From: Eopsaltria australis
Lineage: Eukaryota > Chordata > Aves > Passeriformes > Petroicidae
Assembly: GCA_034509425.1 (NCBI GenBank)
Contig: JAVTVJ010000540.1
Coordinates: forward strand, 248,001 to 312,000
Direction: 5' to 3'
Length of the DNA: 64,000 nt
In this document: piece by piece, positions 12,201 through 24,375 of the stretch
How positions within the stretch are numbered: position 1 is the first letter of the stretch
Layout: each line of letters opens with the position of its first letter
The notes under the pieces: model-generated
Told to the model about the DNA's origin: nothing
The model's database searches: none
What the model saw: only the letters and a program-made list of their open reading frames with translations
Position numbers and translations under genes: made by a program

Positions 12201-15200
12201 TTAATGCTAAAGTAAATGTGCTGAGAGAAAAAAGGGGCTTTTTCTTAATTTCTATATTGAATAAAAATAATGAAGAGAAAGCAAATTCATTAACACTTTG
12301 AAAGATTTCTTTAGTAATAGTTCCCAAATGAATAAATTATTGAACGGCTTTTAAAAAGTGATGTTACTGTAACAATGAGTGGGCAAGGCTATTCTGTGCA
12401 AATGCTTTTGAGATATTAGTAAGGTTTTTCAGGATATGGTGGGGGAAGCTAGATTTTCATCATGTGGGATTTTTTTGTTTTTACAAAGACTGCAAAGTAT
12501 GGGGAGAATATAGTGAGAGAGCCCTTGCAGAGGCCCAAGAAAAGGTTAAAATGGGAAACAGAGTGGTAGGATGTCGAAGATGCAGATGATATACTTTATC
12601 TTTGATGAATGCACCACAGCAGACACATTAAGTCAGACCTAAAGTGGACTTACCCACTGTTTTACTTTTCAGACAGTAAAACTGTCTGACTACTTTTAAG
12701 TCATATCAAATGAGCAGGAAATATTTAAGACCAGAAAGCAGAGAATTAGCATTGTCTGTGTATGTTACAGCTTCTTACTACCTGTGGCTTAAATGCTTGC
12801 AGAGAGGTGATGTTCTTTGCATTTAGCAGCCCATGGTTGTACTTGCTTCCATGAATGTGCCCAGTGGCTTTCTAAACTCCTCAAAACTCTCTACCACTGC
12901 ACTGAATTTTCAGAGGCAAAGTGTGTTACAGATTAACTACAACTTTGGGTGAAGAATACTTTCTTCAGGATTTCTTGTTTGCTTTGTAAAATTGCCTTTT
13001 TGGTTTCCTGGGATGATTCCTGGATCTTGATTCAGTGTCCCCATTTTAGAAAAACTGTGGTATGTTTTGTTCTGGTTTTTTTAAAATAGCGGTTTTGGGA
13101 AGAGAAGATGTGAGGAGTAGAGATAATGAAAAAGTAAAGAGGAGAGTTGTAAGGAAGCTGCACTGATGAGTCAAGATTTGCAGCTAGTCAGAGTCACTAA
13201 ACAAACCCTAGAAGACAGACTGCTAATTCAGGAGAAAGTATTTTAAAAATTCAATAGAGCAAGGGTAGGAAATACCTTCTCGAAGTAGAAAAATACATTT
13301 ACTTCTCCTGAGATTGAAGAGAAAAGCCACAAGGGTAGCCAATTGCAGGATAGCAGTCTAGAGATAAGGCAGCTTCTGGTATACAGAAAGGTGTTCTGTG
13401 GTCTGAAAGACAGGAGGGGGTGGAGTGGTGCAGAAAGAGGAGGGGAAAACGAAAAAGACAAAATAAGGACATTTATCTATTGAATAAGTGTATGAAATTG
13501 GCACTGTTTCTTGTCAAGCATCATTTTGTGTATATGGGACACAAAAGGTAAGACCAAGTAGAATAAGGCAGAGCTGGTGAACAGTGATTATACAGTGGAG
13601 AAAATATTGTGTGAGAATGACCTGTAGAGTGAAAACCAGAAGAGTTTTCTAGTAAAATTCAATGTTCTATACCTTGGGCTTAGGAAACTTATCTGTTCTG
13701 AAAAGACACAAGAAGAATCTTTTAGGTGGTAAATATGATACAAATTGAATGGGTTTAACAGCACATAGTTCAAGGTCATGTACTTGAGGGTAAATAAACA
13801 TTTCTTCTGGATTGTCTTTTAGAGACTAAAGGAAGTTTTGGCTGAGTAAATGACTGAATCACTGATAGGAGGAAGCTTTGAAAAAGCAAATGGAGTCACT
13901 TGTTTAAATTTGTGAATCACATAGGTTTGCCTTGAGTGAAATGAAATCAAGGTCCTGGAGACTCAACACAAAATAATGAAAAAATACTTATGTGACAGAA
14001 ACATTAAAAACCCAAACTAATCTGGAGCCAAGAAAGACATCAAACACAAACATTCATAGAAGAATCTGCAAAGTGGGCTGGGTCACTGTGTTTGCCCCAT
14101 CGCATCCTGCACAGCCACCTAAGTGTGTCACCAAAGGGAGGGGCACAAGGCACTATCTGTGGAGCAGCACTGAGCCTGTGGCTGGATCTGTTGGTGCCTC
14201 TGTTAATGCCAAAAACATTTTGACTGTCTTCATAATATAGTTTAAAAATAGAGTTGGATTGCTTTAAGCTGAGATAAAGGTAAAATACCTCGCTGAAGCA
14301 TGTAGTAATAAGTGTTTAACTGTAGGCTTGAATGCTCTAAGTAATCTGGAGGGGTGTCCCTCCTGTTGTATTTTTTTCGTGCATTAAAAGCCTTGTACAA
14401 AACCTAATTCAGTATCAGAACCTGATTGTTTTGTACAAGCATTCAGAAAAATGTTGATTTATTTTTAATAATTTTTGTAAAAACAATTTTGATCGATTGC
14501 TGTCTTAAATACATATAATTGTAATGTTCTATGGTTATCTTTCTGTACGAGCTTTTCAAATGAGGCTGACATATGAGCATAATCTGGCTATAATTTTCAT
14601 TGAAATAATTTTGAGAAGGTTTTTTTATGCTCATATAATTTGTACTAGGGTCATTGAATTTAACTCCAGGAGAGTATTGCACAGTCATTTTGACTGACAT
14701 GTGTTTTGTAAATGGCATCAGGCATTCCTAAGTGCCTTGTTGCATAGCAGAGGTTTTACCACGTGCCCGAATGTGACTGCTGGCAGTGGTGGGTTTTGAA
14801 GAAATGCACAGGCTTTGAGAGCCACGGGGTGATGGTGCTGCAAAGCACCGTTCATGTGATTGTGAAAGAATATAGTACCCTTGTCTGATGGTGCTGAATA
14901 TGGAAAGTTCTTAGTTTCTTGATACGTTTGACGTTCAGAATCTCTGTGTGAGAGCAAGCCAGACTGAAGAGTTAGAATTAATGTTACATCTTGGGCAAGA
15001 TAATTTAATATTATAAACTGTGGAAATGAAAAAACCCACAGAGATCATAAGTATATTTCTGCCAGTTTGAAATTGTTCCTCCTTTCATTAATATTTTTCC
15101 AGTCCAGTTTAAAATGTACACTTGGTGAGATTTCAGTCACATCTCTGAGAAACAGCTTCTCCTCCACCCCAAACAGTCAGCATCATTTTCTCTGTTTAGT

Positions 15201-18200
15201 TTTATCCTATGGATTTGAGATATGTCCCACACTATGTCCAGACTTTTTCCTAGACAGGCTGTCATTGCTTACTCAAACTAACCATGCATTTCCCTGTGTT
15301 ATGGGTTCTAATTCTGCTCATGTTTTGCACTTAAGTGAATATTTTCTGGCTTCTTGTGGTGTCCTTGGGAAGAGCGCGGCCTTTCTCAGCAGACAGCCCT
15401 TGCTTCTGGAATCCTTCTCACTTCCACACAGCCGTGTGCTCACAAAGCCAGTCTTTGTGTCTGCTTGGGGAATGATGCAAGGCCCATCTGTTAGTCCAAG
15501 CTGATAGGAAAAAAGCTGCCTTGAAGGATGGCTTGTGGGTTGCTTGTTTTTTCCAGAGGTTTCATTGTCCATGTTTGTCCAATGAATCTCCAGAAGCAAT
15601 CTGAGCAATTATTTCCTCCTGGGAACAATTGTCTGCTGTGCTTTTATGAATATTCTCACCTTGGATCCAAGATTTCAGCAGCAGGTTTCACACACAAATA
15701 TATTTCAAAGGAAGTTCCATCATCACTTATTTTTAAACATACTGGTGAATCCTGTTGCTCCACATCTTTCAGATCAGTAAGTTATTTTTTCAGATTTTCT
15801 TGTTATTCCTGTAGAAAGTTTCAAAATTACTAACTTTTGCTAGTATTAAATCATCACCAATTTAAGTAATTTTACAAATAACTAGAATATTTCTTCCAAC
15901 TGTAATTTCTTTTGTTCAAAAGATTCTCAACAAATATACTTTCTTATAGCACCCACACAGTTTTTTGGCTTGTTTCTAGTCTGTTCTTACCAGATGTTTT
16001 TCCTCAAGCTTTTGTGATAGTGAAATGGAGCCACTGTACCCATGATATTTAAAAAAAAAAAAAGAATTAAAAAAATCTTTCAAAAGCAGTGGTATATTTT
16101 TGGCTAAGAAGTGCAATTAGTTTGGCATTGCATTTGTATTTTTCCCATCTGTGTTTCAAATTTTGATGCGTCTTAATTTAAGAATGTATTGCTCTGAAGT
16201 TTTACAACACCTGAACTTCTGAAGCAGTAATTGTTTTTCAGTGCTTAAGTTACAGGTGGCACCTGGAACAGGACATGAACATCGGTGAATTTTTAAATTT
16301 TGCTACAAAATACACTGTCCTAAACCCAGTTCATTTGGTTGTATCCTGCTTTACCAGGTGAATGTCCTAGGTAGGCCCAGAGAGTTGTGATTTTATGCAA
16401 AATAGCTCGGCTTCAGCAGCAGTCAGAGTGCAAGTTAGGTCTGATGATGATTTAATACCATACATGGCTTTTTCTTCCTCCTTTCTTTGCTCCCACCCTG
16501 GTTAGCTGTCAGACATTGAGCAGAGGAGCTCAAGCCCTTGTGTCAGAAGGGATTTGGACCTTCTGTGTCCCAGAAGGCTTCTGAATCTTTTGGTGAAGAC
16601 AGTCATCTTTTATTTATTTGGTCTAGGTTCAGCACAGAGTATTAGAGGAAATTAATAATTCCACAGCTACCACAATTCAGTCTTTCCTATCAAAGCAATT
16701 TATTGCACAAAATAGGTGTCCTGTCCATTTCTGTGGCTGACTCAGCAGCAGAACTCCCCTGCTATATTGTATAAAGCAAGAAAAATTAAGAAGTCGTTGC
16801 TTTGGGGTGACAGAACTCCTTTGCTGGTTTTGACTCTCCCTGAACCAACTGAAAAAGCTGTGCAAACAAGGCTCCAGGCTGGTGCCCCCTCAGCAGGCAG
16901 GCTTTTGGACTTGGCCTTTGGAGACCTCTGCCTTTCTCCATGTACGGGCCGGGCATCTGTAACTACTGCATGTTGAATTCTGCTCCAAAGCCTAACGAGT
17001 TATGTATTTTAGCTTCTAACATTTGCTGTCTGTAGGAAAGCTGGTCTCTGCTTACTCCTCTTAGTAGTGTTCTGTCTCTGTCTCTACTGAGCCTCTTCGG
17101 AGATAAAACTGTTTCTTGCCTGCGTGAGTTGAAAATGGCAGTTCTCTCTACAGCTGTGTTTTTAAGTGGTCTCAGGGTTAGGACTTGTTTCTGCGCTTGC
17201 TTCCCTGTAATGACCATTTATTAAGTTTTGTGAAAGAAGTAAGTAAAAGACTGCAGTTTCTCAGTAAGTTTGTTACTCTGATGATCAGCACCGTAATTTA
17301 TCTTGTAATATTGTATATTGAGTCTAGGAGTTAATTTCCTTAGTCAAGAACATTAAGGAAACTTAGTATCCAATACGATGCTAGTTCAGACTTCTTGATT
17401 CAGATGGCCTCTCCTTACATACAGAGCATTTGGTGCTAGTTGGGAAAGAAAAGGTACAATTTGTTGAAGTATTTCTGGAGCATTTGTAATGCAGCAGCCA
17501 GGTCACTTTTACGTCCTGCATAAAACTGAGGTGAGTCTGACTCCAAACTGTGCAGGCTTTTTCTGTGGTCAAGAGGAACTTTAAGGAACCCTCCTGCTAT
17601 TCCTTCACTGCTGATTTCTGAATGTGAGACCAGTTGCAAATGTGTAGTGCAGAAGTGATTTGCCAGTATTGATGCACTGAGGTACAATTGTTACAGCAGA
17701 TTCCTCCATAATGAATATGGACTTTGTTGAAAGAAGAATGGAGCAAAATGTGCTTTCAAACTCATGACTATTTCAAGAATATAAAACCTAACAAGTTTGG
17801 GGTTTATCCCAATCAGCTGATATGTGCCAAGTGATTAATGAACTGGAATTTAAGCCATTTGCCATACATTGCGTTCAATTTTCTTAAATTTTGTCAATGC
17901 TAAAATTTGATAAATCATGTCATTTATAGATCTGAATTAAGTAAACAGAATTTGTCTTTGTGACTATGTGTAGACCAGCATTCCTTAACCAAACTCCAAA
18001 GACTGTGCAGAATTTTAGCATCCAACCTATTGTTGTCTCATGCCATATGAAAGAAAGTTAAGTGCAGGCTGTTAAAAAAATTGCCTCATTCTTGGGTACC
18101 ATATTTTTTTCTATTCTCCACAGGTAGCTGTAATTTTTTTCCTATTACATTATTCCTACTTTCTATAAGCACTGTCACAAATTTGAAAACCAAGTGTACT

Positions 18201-19291
18201 TTCAGCAAAGGAGCAGGGTTATTACTGAGATAGGATTATTTTTTAATTGATACTGGTAAGAACTTGCTGATGCTTTTTATAGCAATGCGCTTCCTTTGAA
18301 CATTTGAACTGACACTTTCTTTCCTGATACATTTATTCTTGAGAAATTCCTTGCTATCCTGTTATCATTACTCAGAAGTAGGTCATGGTTGGCTGGTTTT
18401 TTGAAAACGAAACTTGTGGCCAGATACCAGTTTGTCACAGAATGTAACCTTATTGCCCTGAATTGTCAGGGGTATCTATTGCAAAGGCCAGGGAAAAATG
18501 TTATTTTCTGCTTTTACCTCTTTCTTTCCCTGGTATCTGGGAGAAGATAAAGAGACAATCACTAGAGTGTCACTTCCTGGCTGAGTCAGAAAGGGCTGGC
18601 TGTTTTCAATGATGACACCCCACGACTGCACTTCAGTGGTACCGCAGCCATCACTGGAGGAACAAAGTGAAAAAGTATGCTGGTACATGCTATTTTGGTA
18701 AAATAATCAATGGCTCTGTCAAGACACTTGTATGTGTATTTGTAGGCAAATTTCTCTCAACTCAGGCCCTGCTCTTTTTAAGCATACAATCTTCCAGCCT
18801 TTTTTTCCCAGCCTTCAGATTTTTTTTTTATCTGAAGTAGAGTGATACATCCATATGTTCAAAGTGCAGTATGATCTGGCATGGGAATATCCAACTTTGA
18901 GTGGGAAAGTTCAAAAGGTGATCTTCAGGGATAAAGGAAAGAAAATCCTAGTTTCTCCTGATTGTCAGAGATTTGGAAAATGCTCAACTCATGCCTGTTA
19001 TTCCTGTTCCTCTGATCAAAACTCCAGGATAACTTTTGATATGAAGGATGAAGGGTTTAGCCCGCATCTCTCACTGCTAGTGCTGAAAATATAATGGCAA
19101 AGATGTGTGTACATTCCTGGGTTTTCTAGCTGCAGAACTATGTGGAAGTGAACAATGAGCAAGTAGAAGTGGCTTTGCAGAGAAAAACAGGAATTATGCC
19201 GAATGTTAAAAACCCCAAAAAAACAGTAAGTTGGCCACTACTATTCATGTTAACAAAAATGACTAACGTTGCTTGTGTCTCTTGTTTGTAG

Positions 19292-19404
19292 ATCACCTCT
19301 CTCGTGACACTGCAGCTGTTATCCATAGTTGGCCAGAATGACCAGCTTGATGGACCACGATACAAATGTACTGTATCTCTGGACTTCATCAGAGCTATTG
19401 CCCG
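19292..19404 (+). CDS. ORC5: ORC5 penultimate coding exon (partial gene)
   Basis: This exon encodes part of the C-terminal region of origin recognition complex subunit 5, a nuclear ORC component that helps load the MCM helicase at replication origins. It reads 37 codons plus 2 nt and contains [16 protein letters not shown] followed by IRAIA, which I recognise as the conserved ORC5 C-terminus (human, from memory, has the same segment with K for R and other small changes nearby). The acceptor is a pyrimidine-rich tract ending TTTGTAG just before the exon; the donor is CCCG|GTGAGC. The exon ends in phase 2, and its last two bases (CG) join the first base of the next exon to make an Arg codon. 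The frame is open throughout. Earlier exons carrying the AAA+ ATPase part are not in the window as far as I can see, so the gene runs off the left edge. Confidence 0.95.
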
Positions 19405-20699
19405 GTGAGCCTCTTAGAGTTCATTTACTGTTGCATGTGCTGACTTGAAAGAGACTTCAAACTAAGTATTTGCTCAGTCTGTAGTTTGCAGACCAGAATA
19501 GAAAACCTGTGGATATTTTGTAAGAATAAATCCGAATAGGTCATGTTATTTATGAGAAATGTTGTACCCGAGGTAAGTGTAGTCCATTCCTGTTTTGAAA
19601 AAGATTTATGTTATAGTGGCAGTATGTGTTACAGTAACATACTATCTTTGTGCTTAATAAAGGTCAGGGACTTCATGTGAAAATACTGCTCAAAAATGTC
19701 AGTCCATTTCATTACCAAAAAGGACATTATGGAATTTGAATCTGAAGTTGTATTTAGTTCTTAACAGTGTTGTGCATATGATATGGAAACTACATAGATT
19801 GCAAGAATTCTTGCTCATAGACTATCTTGTATGATCTGTAATTGGTGCCAGCTAATTCAGAAAGTGGATGTAGGTACATCAGTGTCTTTGTTTATCCAGA
19901 GCCTTCAGTCATGAAGTCTGAGGACAGTTCAAGATCCATCAGGAGAGGTGGCAATAATTTGCAGACAGAAATGCATGCAGTACAAAGGCAAACAATCAGG
20001 TCTGTGTCTTGTATTTTATATGTAGCTGCCACCTTATTAGCAAGCCGTGGATAAATAGTCTATAACCAGAACAGAGCCCAGAAATTACATATATCAAAAG
20101 GGAGAAATGTTCTCAAGGCCAACTCCTCTCTATAATGTGGAACTCCAGAGAAACCTGAGGTATAGGCTGTATTCCATAACCTCAGTGCACATGCTGCTCT
20201 CCTGAGCTATTAAATGTCCAGTGGCCTTGTCAGTAAATGCAGTACTAATTTCAGTTTTCAGTTGGACAGGCCATAGAATGAAACTTTGTCTGGCTCAGGT
20301 CTGGCCAGAGCACATAGCCAGGACCTCCACAGCTTTGCTATGTCAGTTTGCTATTCCCGGCAGTAAAGTCACTTGTGAGCGATGTCCTGAAAAAGCTCCC
20401 TCTGGAACCAAGTACAGCAGACCATCTGCTCAGCAACATGGATCATTGTGTATACAGTTATACATTGAATGTATCCTTGAATTGGGATACTTTGACAGCC
20501 CTTTCCTTGCAACTTTGACGTCCTTAGAAGTTTCAATGACTGCATTAAAGTTGCTGGAAGGTAGAGACAGCCAGGAAAAAGGACCAAAACTTGTGCTATG
20601 CAGCTCATGCTTACTGGAGAAAGCAGTTGTCAGAGACGCTGTCACTTCAAATCTCAGCGCATGGTACAGTGTTTTGGCTTGCTTTCCTTTAGGTCTGAT

Positions 20700-20741
20700 G
20701 TGTATGTGTATATATATATATGTATATAACCATATATGTAT
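20700..20741 (+). repeat. TG/TA simple sequence
   Basis: An alternating pyrimidine-purine tract built of TGTATG, TATATATATA and related units. It lies shortly before the TAGA microsatellite and inside a chance open frame. Confidence 0.8.
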
Positions 20742-20850
20742 CCAAACTGACTTTTCCTACACGTTACGTGGAAGAAAGTAGTTCTTCTTGTTCTCCTCCT
20801 CCAAGTAGTTTGCAGGTCTTTATTAGCTACCTAGATAGGGCTATTTAAAT

Positions 20851-20902
<52 letters not shown>
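20851..20902 (+). repeat. (TAGA)13 microsatellite in ORC5 last intron
   Basis: Thirteen uninterrupted copies of the tetranucleotide TAGA (equivalently GATA). A perfect array of this length is likely to vary in copy number between individuals. It lies in the intron before the ORC5 terminal exon and far from both splice sites. Confidence 0.97.
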
Positions 20903-20903
<1 letters not shown>

Positions 20904-22930
20904 TTTAAAGTTGGCCTGTTCAGCTTTTCTCCTGTTTCTCCCCTTTTTTTATCTTGCTTTGTTCCTTTGTTCCAATTTTTATTAAAATACATTTTTCAGC
21001 GCACGGTATTTATTAAATCTTAGAGGAGGATGATCCGTAAAAAGACAAGGTGTCATGAATTAATGATAGATGAGCTTCTCTCTTCCATGGATGGGGCTTC
21101 TACCTATAGGATGAAGGCCTGGTCTTCTGTGCTTTAAGAAACTTCATTTTCTAGCTGTGCAATAGTCTCGGTTGTATTTGTCACAGAGGAGGAACTAGTT
21201 TGCAATTTCAGCCAAAATGCATATCAAGTAGGCAGCCCATCTTCTGATTCTTCTTTCTCTGTTACTGCAATAGTACTAAAATAAGTTTGTTAGTCACTAA
21301 AACCTTCAGCCTTGTTACCGTTTCAGCCTTGTTACTCCAGCATATTTCCTAATGGAAGGCAGAGGAGTGCAAAGAGTGGGACAGAAAAGGATGCTCCCTC
21401 CCCACCCGCATTCAAGCTGTTCAGATTGTCATTTCATTTGCTGTGTTTTTTAAGCAAAAGTGAAGTTTGTATTAAAAAAAAAGCCACCTGTTTTTGGAAA
21501 AGAATGAAAAACTTGTGTCTCCTCCTGGTGGCTTTTAACATGGTAAATGCTGAAGAGCACAGTCTCTCTTTATTACCTCAGAACCTCATGTTTGGCTCTA
21601 TTCTGTGGCATATACTCAGTCTTTGTGGAAATATCTCTATGTGTTTTTACCACATAGTAGTTAAACATTTAGCTGAGGTAAAGTTAGAGGTTTCTTTGTT
21701 AGAAATAATTTCTGTTTTAAGAATTTCAAACCTAAATTAATAAATTTTCTTTAGCTGAAGTAGGGCTCTCTTAGTGTTTATTGAATATAATGGATCTTTT
21801 CAGAGAGTCTGTAATATACCCAGTTGTTGTGACAGGACAATTCTGTTCCATTTAGTTGATAAGGTCAGCATTTGTTAGTGTGTATGATTTTGTTTCTGTG
21901 GAAAGTCTTGTAATTAAAGCACTTTTTTTGAGTGACACAATGTCATGCAAGTCTAATAGTGTCAGTTAATGTCTTTAAATTTGTCACTGCTTTAATAAGT
22001 AGCCTTCAACAGAGTATTTCATGTTATGTGTCTTGGGGATTTCTAAACTTTTTTTCTGTCCAATATGATGTTTTGTAAAAACTTTTTAAAAGTGGGTTAC
22101 AGGCTGATACATGAGCAGAGAATATTAGATGATTGTAGTCCAACAAATAAGAATTCAGCTAGCTAATCTCACTTAGTATTGTTAGCAGTTATTTTTGCAT
22201 CACTGAATACTTAAAAAAAACACTTTTAATTTTATACTTGTCATTATATGCAGTAATTTGCATTATTTATTCAAACAGTAAACCCTAAAGTCTGAGTGTG
22301 AGATTGTATAGAAGAATGGGTTTAGAGACAAAAAAAATAATTATATGTTTTATTCTACTGCTGTTTCATTTTGCCTGCCATTAAAGTACAAAAGTGTACA
22401 TTAAAATCTTTTATCCCATTGAGTGGCATTATTGGATTTTTCAAATTTAGCTATGAACATGGGTCAACTGCTGTCAAGACTGAAAGAACGCAGACTCCAA
22501 ATGAGTACAAATGAAGGAGTTACGTAGTACATGCTAAAACAGGTGGTTTGGGAGATGAACAAAACATTCAATAGCATAAAAGGTTGTTCCTTTGCATCAC
22601 CAACTAGAACATCCAAGTTTGCCATACAAAAATATAATCCTATCAATATTGTTATATATTTTTACTCTTTCATTATTGAAATAAGTCTTCCTTTATTTAC
22701 TTACTAGGAAGTTGCTATATTTCTTTTCTAGAATTTTGCAAAGTTTAAGTAATCAGAAGAGAGGTAAATAATGAGAGAAATTAAAAATTCATTAATCCTT
22801 ACTTGCATTTCTTTTGGCGAATTGCTTGATTTTGATTGTGCAGAATGTCCTGCATGTGCTGTCTCCAAACAGGTTAAAGTCTTAGCACTGTTAAGATGAT
22901 TGCTCTAATATACTGTGTTTTTGTTTATAG

Positions 22931-22976
22931 GACCGTGAACTTCGACATAATAAAGTACTTGTACGATTTCTTGTGA
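22931..22976 (+). CDS. ORC5: ORC5 last coding exon with stop codon
   Basis: This is the terminal coding segment of ORC5. After the acceptor TTTATAG the first base completes the split Arg codon, and then 14 codons encode TVNFDIIKYLYDFL followed by TGA at 22974-22976. The ending YLYDFL is the known ORC5 C-terminus. The phase matches the preceding exon exactly, and the intron between them is 3526 bp (19405-22930) with GT-AG ends. The exon continues as 3' UTR. Its reading frame is too short to be found by length alone; the call rests on protein similarity and splice phase. Confidence 0.95.
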
Positions 22977-23480
22977 AAACAAGTTTCACAGCCATATGGA
23001 CACTGTGACAATGACTAAGGCAAGCTGTGTTCATCTCTCTACTTAGCTGGCCAGAAAGAAGAGTATTTTGGCTCTTTTGGATTTGTCCAAACAGGTGCTG
23101 GCCCAGCATGGAACCTGATGAAAATACTCTGATTGGTCTGGGTGGATCTGAGCAGAGGACTATTTACCAGGGACCCTGGAGTATTTGGAAGCAATGTGTT
23201 AATTATAAACAGCAGGGTCTGAGCACAATCTGTTCTACTCTTAATGATGTTATCTTAACACTGAAATTGCCTGAAACCCATTTACTTAGGACTTCATTTT
23301 GCTCTATGAACTCTCCCCAGTGCTTTGAACATGGCAGCAGCCGTTGTTTGTATGCCCAGTCTTTTCACTTCCTCTCCACAGGAATCTTTGCAATTGCCTG
23401 CCAAAGCAGCTTTTCCTGAGGCCACCATTTTAGGAGAGTGGAGTAGCAAAGTATAATAAACATAAGAACATATTTAAAAA
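22977..23480 (+). other. ORC5: ORC5 3' UTR with polyadenylation signal
   Basis: This is the sequence following the ORC5 stop codon. The first canonical AATAAA that I see downstream lies at 23455-23460, so cleavage is expected about 10-25 bases later; the end coordinate is an estimate. Transcript evidence would be needed to fix the end or to show longer isoforms. An open frame at 23027-23419 overlaps this UTR but resembles nothing I recognise. Confidence 0.7.
23455..23460 (+). terminator. AATAAA polyadenylation signal of ORC5
   Basis: A canonical AATAAA hexamer about 480 bases after the ORC5 stop codon. The sequence after it is T-rich and GT-containing within about 40-60 bases, compatible with a downstream element. 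This is inferred as the major 3' end of ORC5. Confidence 0.6.
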
Positions 23481-24298
23481 TCAAGCTGGTGCAAATTCTT
23501 CTTTCTCTTCAGTAGTATGTAGGCAGACTGTTACCCTGTTATATGGAGATCACGATGGTAGGAAACTCCCAATTAGTCACCATACTGTCTTTTTCAGACC
23601 ATTCATAAATGCTGACTATGAATCTATTTTTATGAAGCTCTGTTTTAAAAAAATAATTGATTCTTAAAGTTCTATCCCTATGCCAAACTTGAAATATTTT
23701 ATTTTTGCTTCAACATTCTATAGTCCTTCTATGCTCATTCAGTTACGTGAAGTGATAATTATAGTGCCATGTGGAATGAGCGTACTTTTAACATACACAC
23801 CATGTAATGGCTTTTGTAGCAGCCTCTGTTCTGTAGAGGAGGATGGCACAGCTGCCTTTTCATCAGGAAGGGAGAAATTCAACAGGTGACAGTGTCTTTT
23901 TGCAGCAGTTCCCCAAAAGTGGTGGAATAGTGAATAACCTATGTTGTATTATAGCATAAAACTTTATCCTTGGAAATACCTGATGGAATACACTACAATT
24001 GCAGTTTACAAGTAGAAGATCTGCAATTTGTGGAGCATTAAAATTCCCTAGTCCAATTGGAGGTTATTGTCTTCATGAATCTGAAGATTTCTGTAACCCT
24101 CTTGAAAACTCCAGGTCCCACGGCCTGTTACTCAGATGTTTTAGTCGAGTGCTCACCTTTGACTGGTTGACAGTAAAAGACCATGCCAGGTCCTAAGTTG
24201 AACGTTATGATTTTTTTTCAAGGAAAAATCATCAGTCTTCCCCCTATGCTCTTATATTAGAAATGGTCAGATACCCTGAACATGTGTAGTCTTTACTC

Positions 24299-24375
24299 TT
24301 TTTTGTTTCTTCTTTTGTTTCTTTCTTTCTTTGTTTTTATGTTTTCTTTTTTTGTTGTTTTCTTTTTTTTCCCCC
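24299..24375 (+). repeat. Oligopyrimidine (T-rich) tract downstream of ORC5
   Basis: About 75 bases of T with scattered C and G (CTTTCTTTCTTT and similar), ending in CCCCC. It lies about 0.8 kb beyond the inferred ORC5 polyadenylation site. Open frames on either strand here are composition artefacts. Confidence 0.8.

Larger units (their letters stand above)
1..19291 (+). other. ORC5: ORC5 upstream intron (partial, over 19 kb)
   Basis: This is AT-rich DNA with no exon that I could match to ORC5, so it is taken as one long intron (or its 3' part) preceding the penultimate exon. It holds CR1 fragments near 3990-4256 (+) and 8047-8400 (-), an AAAC run at 277-299, a T/G-rich tract at about 1590-1676, AT-rich simple sequence near 5316-5358, an inverted repeat at 6211-6264 and a 20-bp direct repeat at 9241-9280. 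Open frames of 60-150 codons are scattered on both strands at about chance density and show no recognisable domains. The ORC5 exon expected just upstream was searched for by eye and not found; a small exon could have been missed. Confidence 0.75.
19405..22930 (+). other. ORC5: ORC5 last intron
   Basis: A GT-AG intron of 3526 bp (GTGAGC donor, TTATAG acceptor) separating the last two coding exons. It contains TG/TA simple sequence near 20700-20741 and a perfect (TAGA)13 run at 20851-20902. A 186-codon open frame at 20221-20781 runs partly through the TA/TG tract and has no recognisable domain; I regard it as non-coding. Confidence 0.9.

Noticed and set aside
12669..12689. Small palindrome TCAGACAG...CTGTCTGA
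   Set aside because: An 8-bp stem is expected by chance many times in a window of this size.
15730..15774. Possible ORC5 exon end (a frame reading VAPHLSDQ near a CAG)
   Set aside because: It only faintly resembles the expected residues before the penultimate exon and is not followed by a GT donor.
20221..20781. 186-codon + frame in the last ORC5 intron
   Set aside because: No recognisable domain, and it runs through TA/TG simple sequence and ends near it. It lies within a confidently defined intron.
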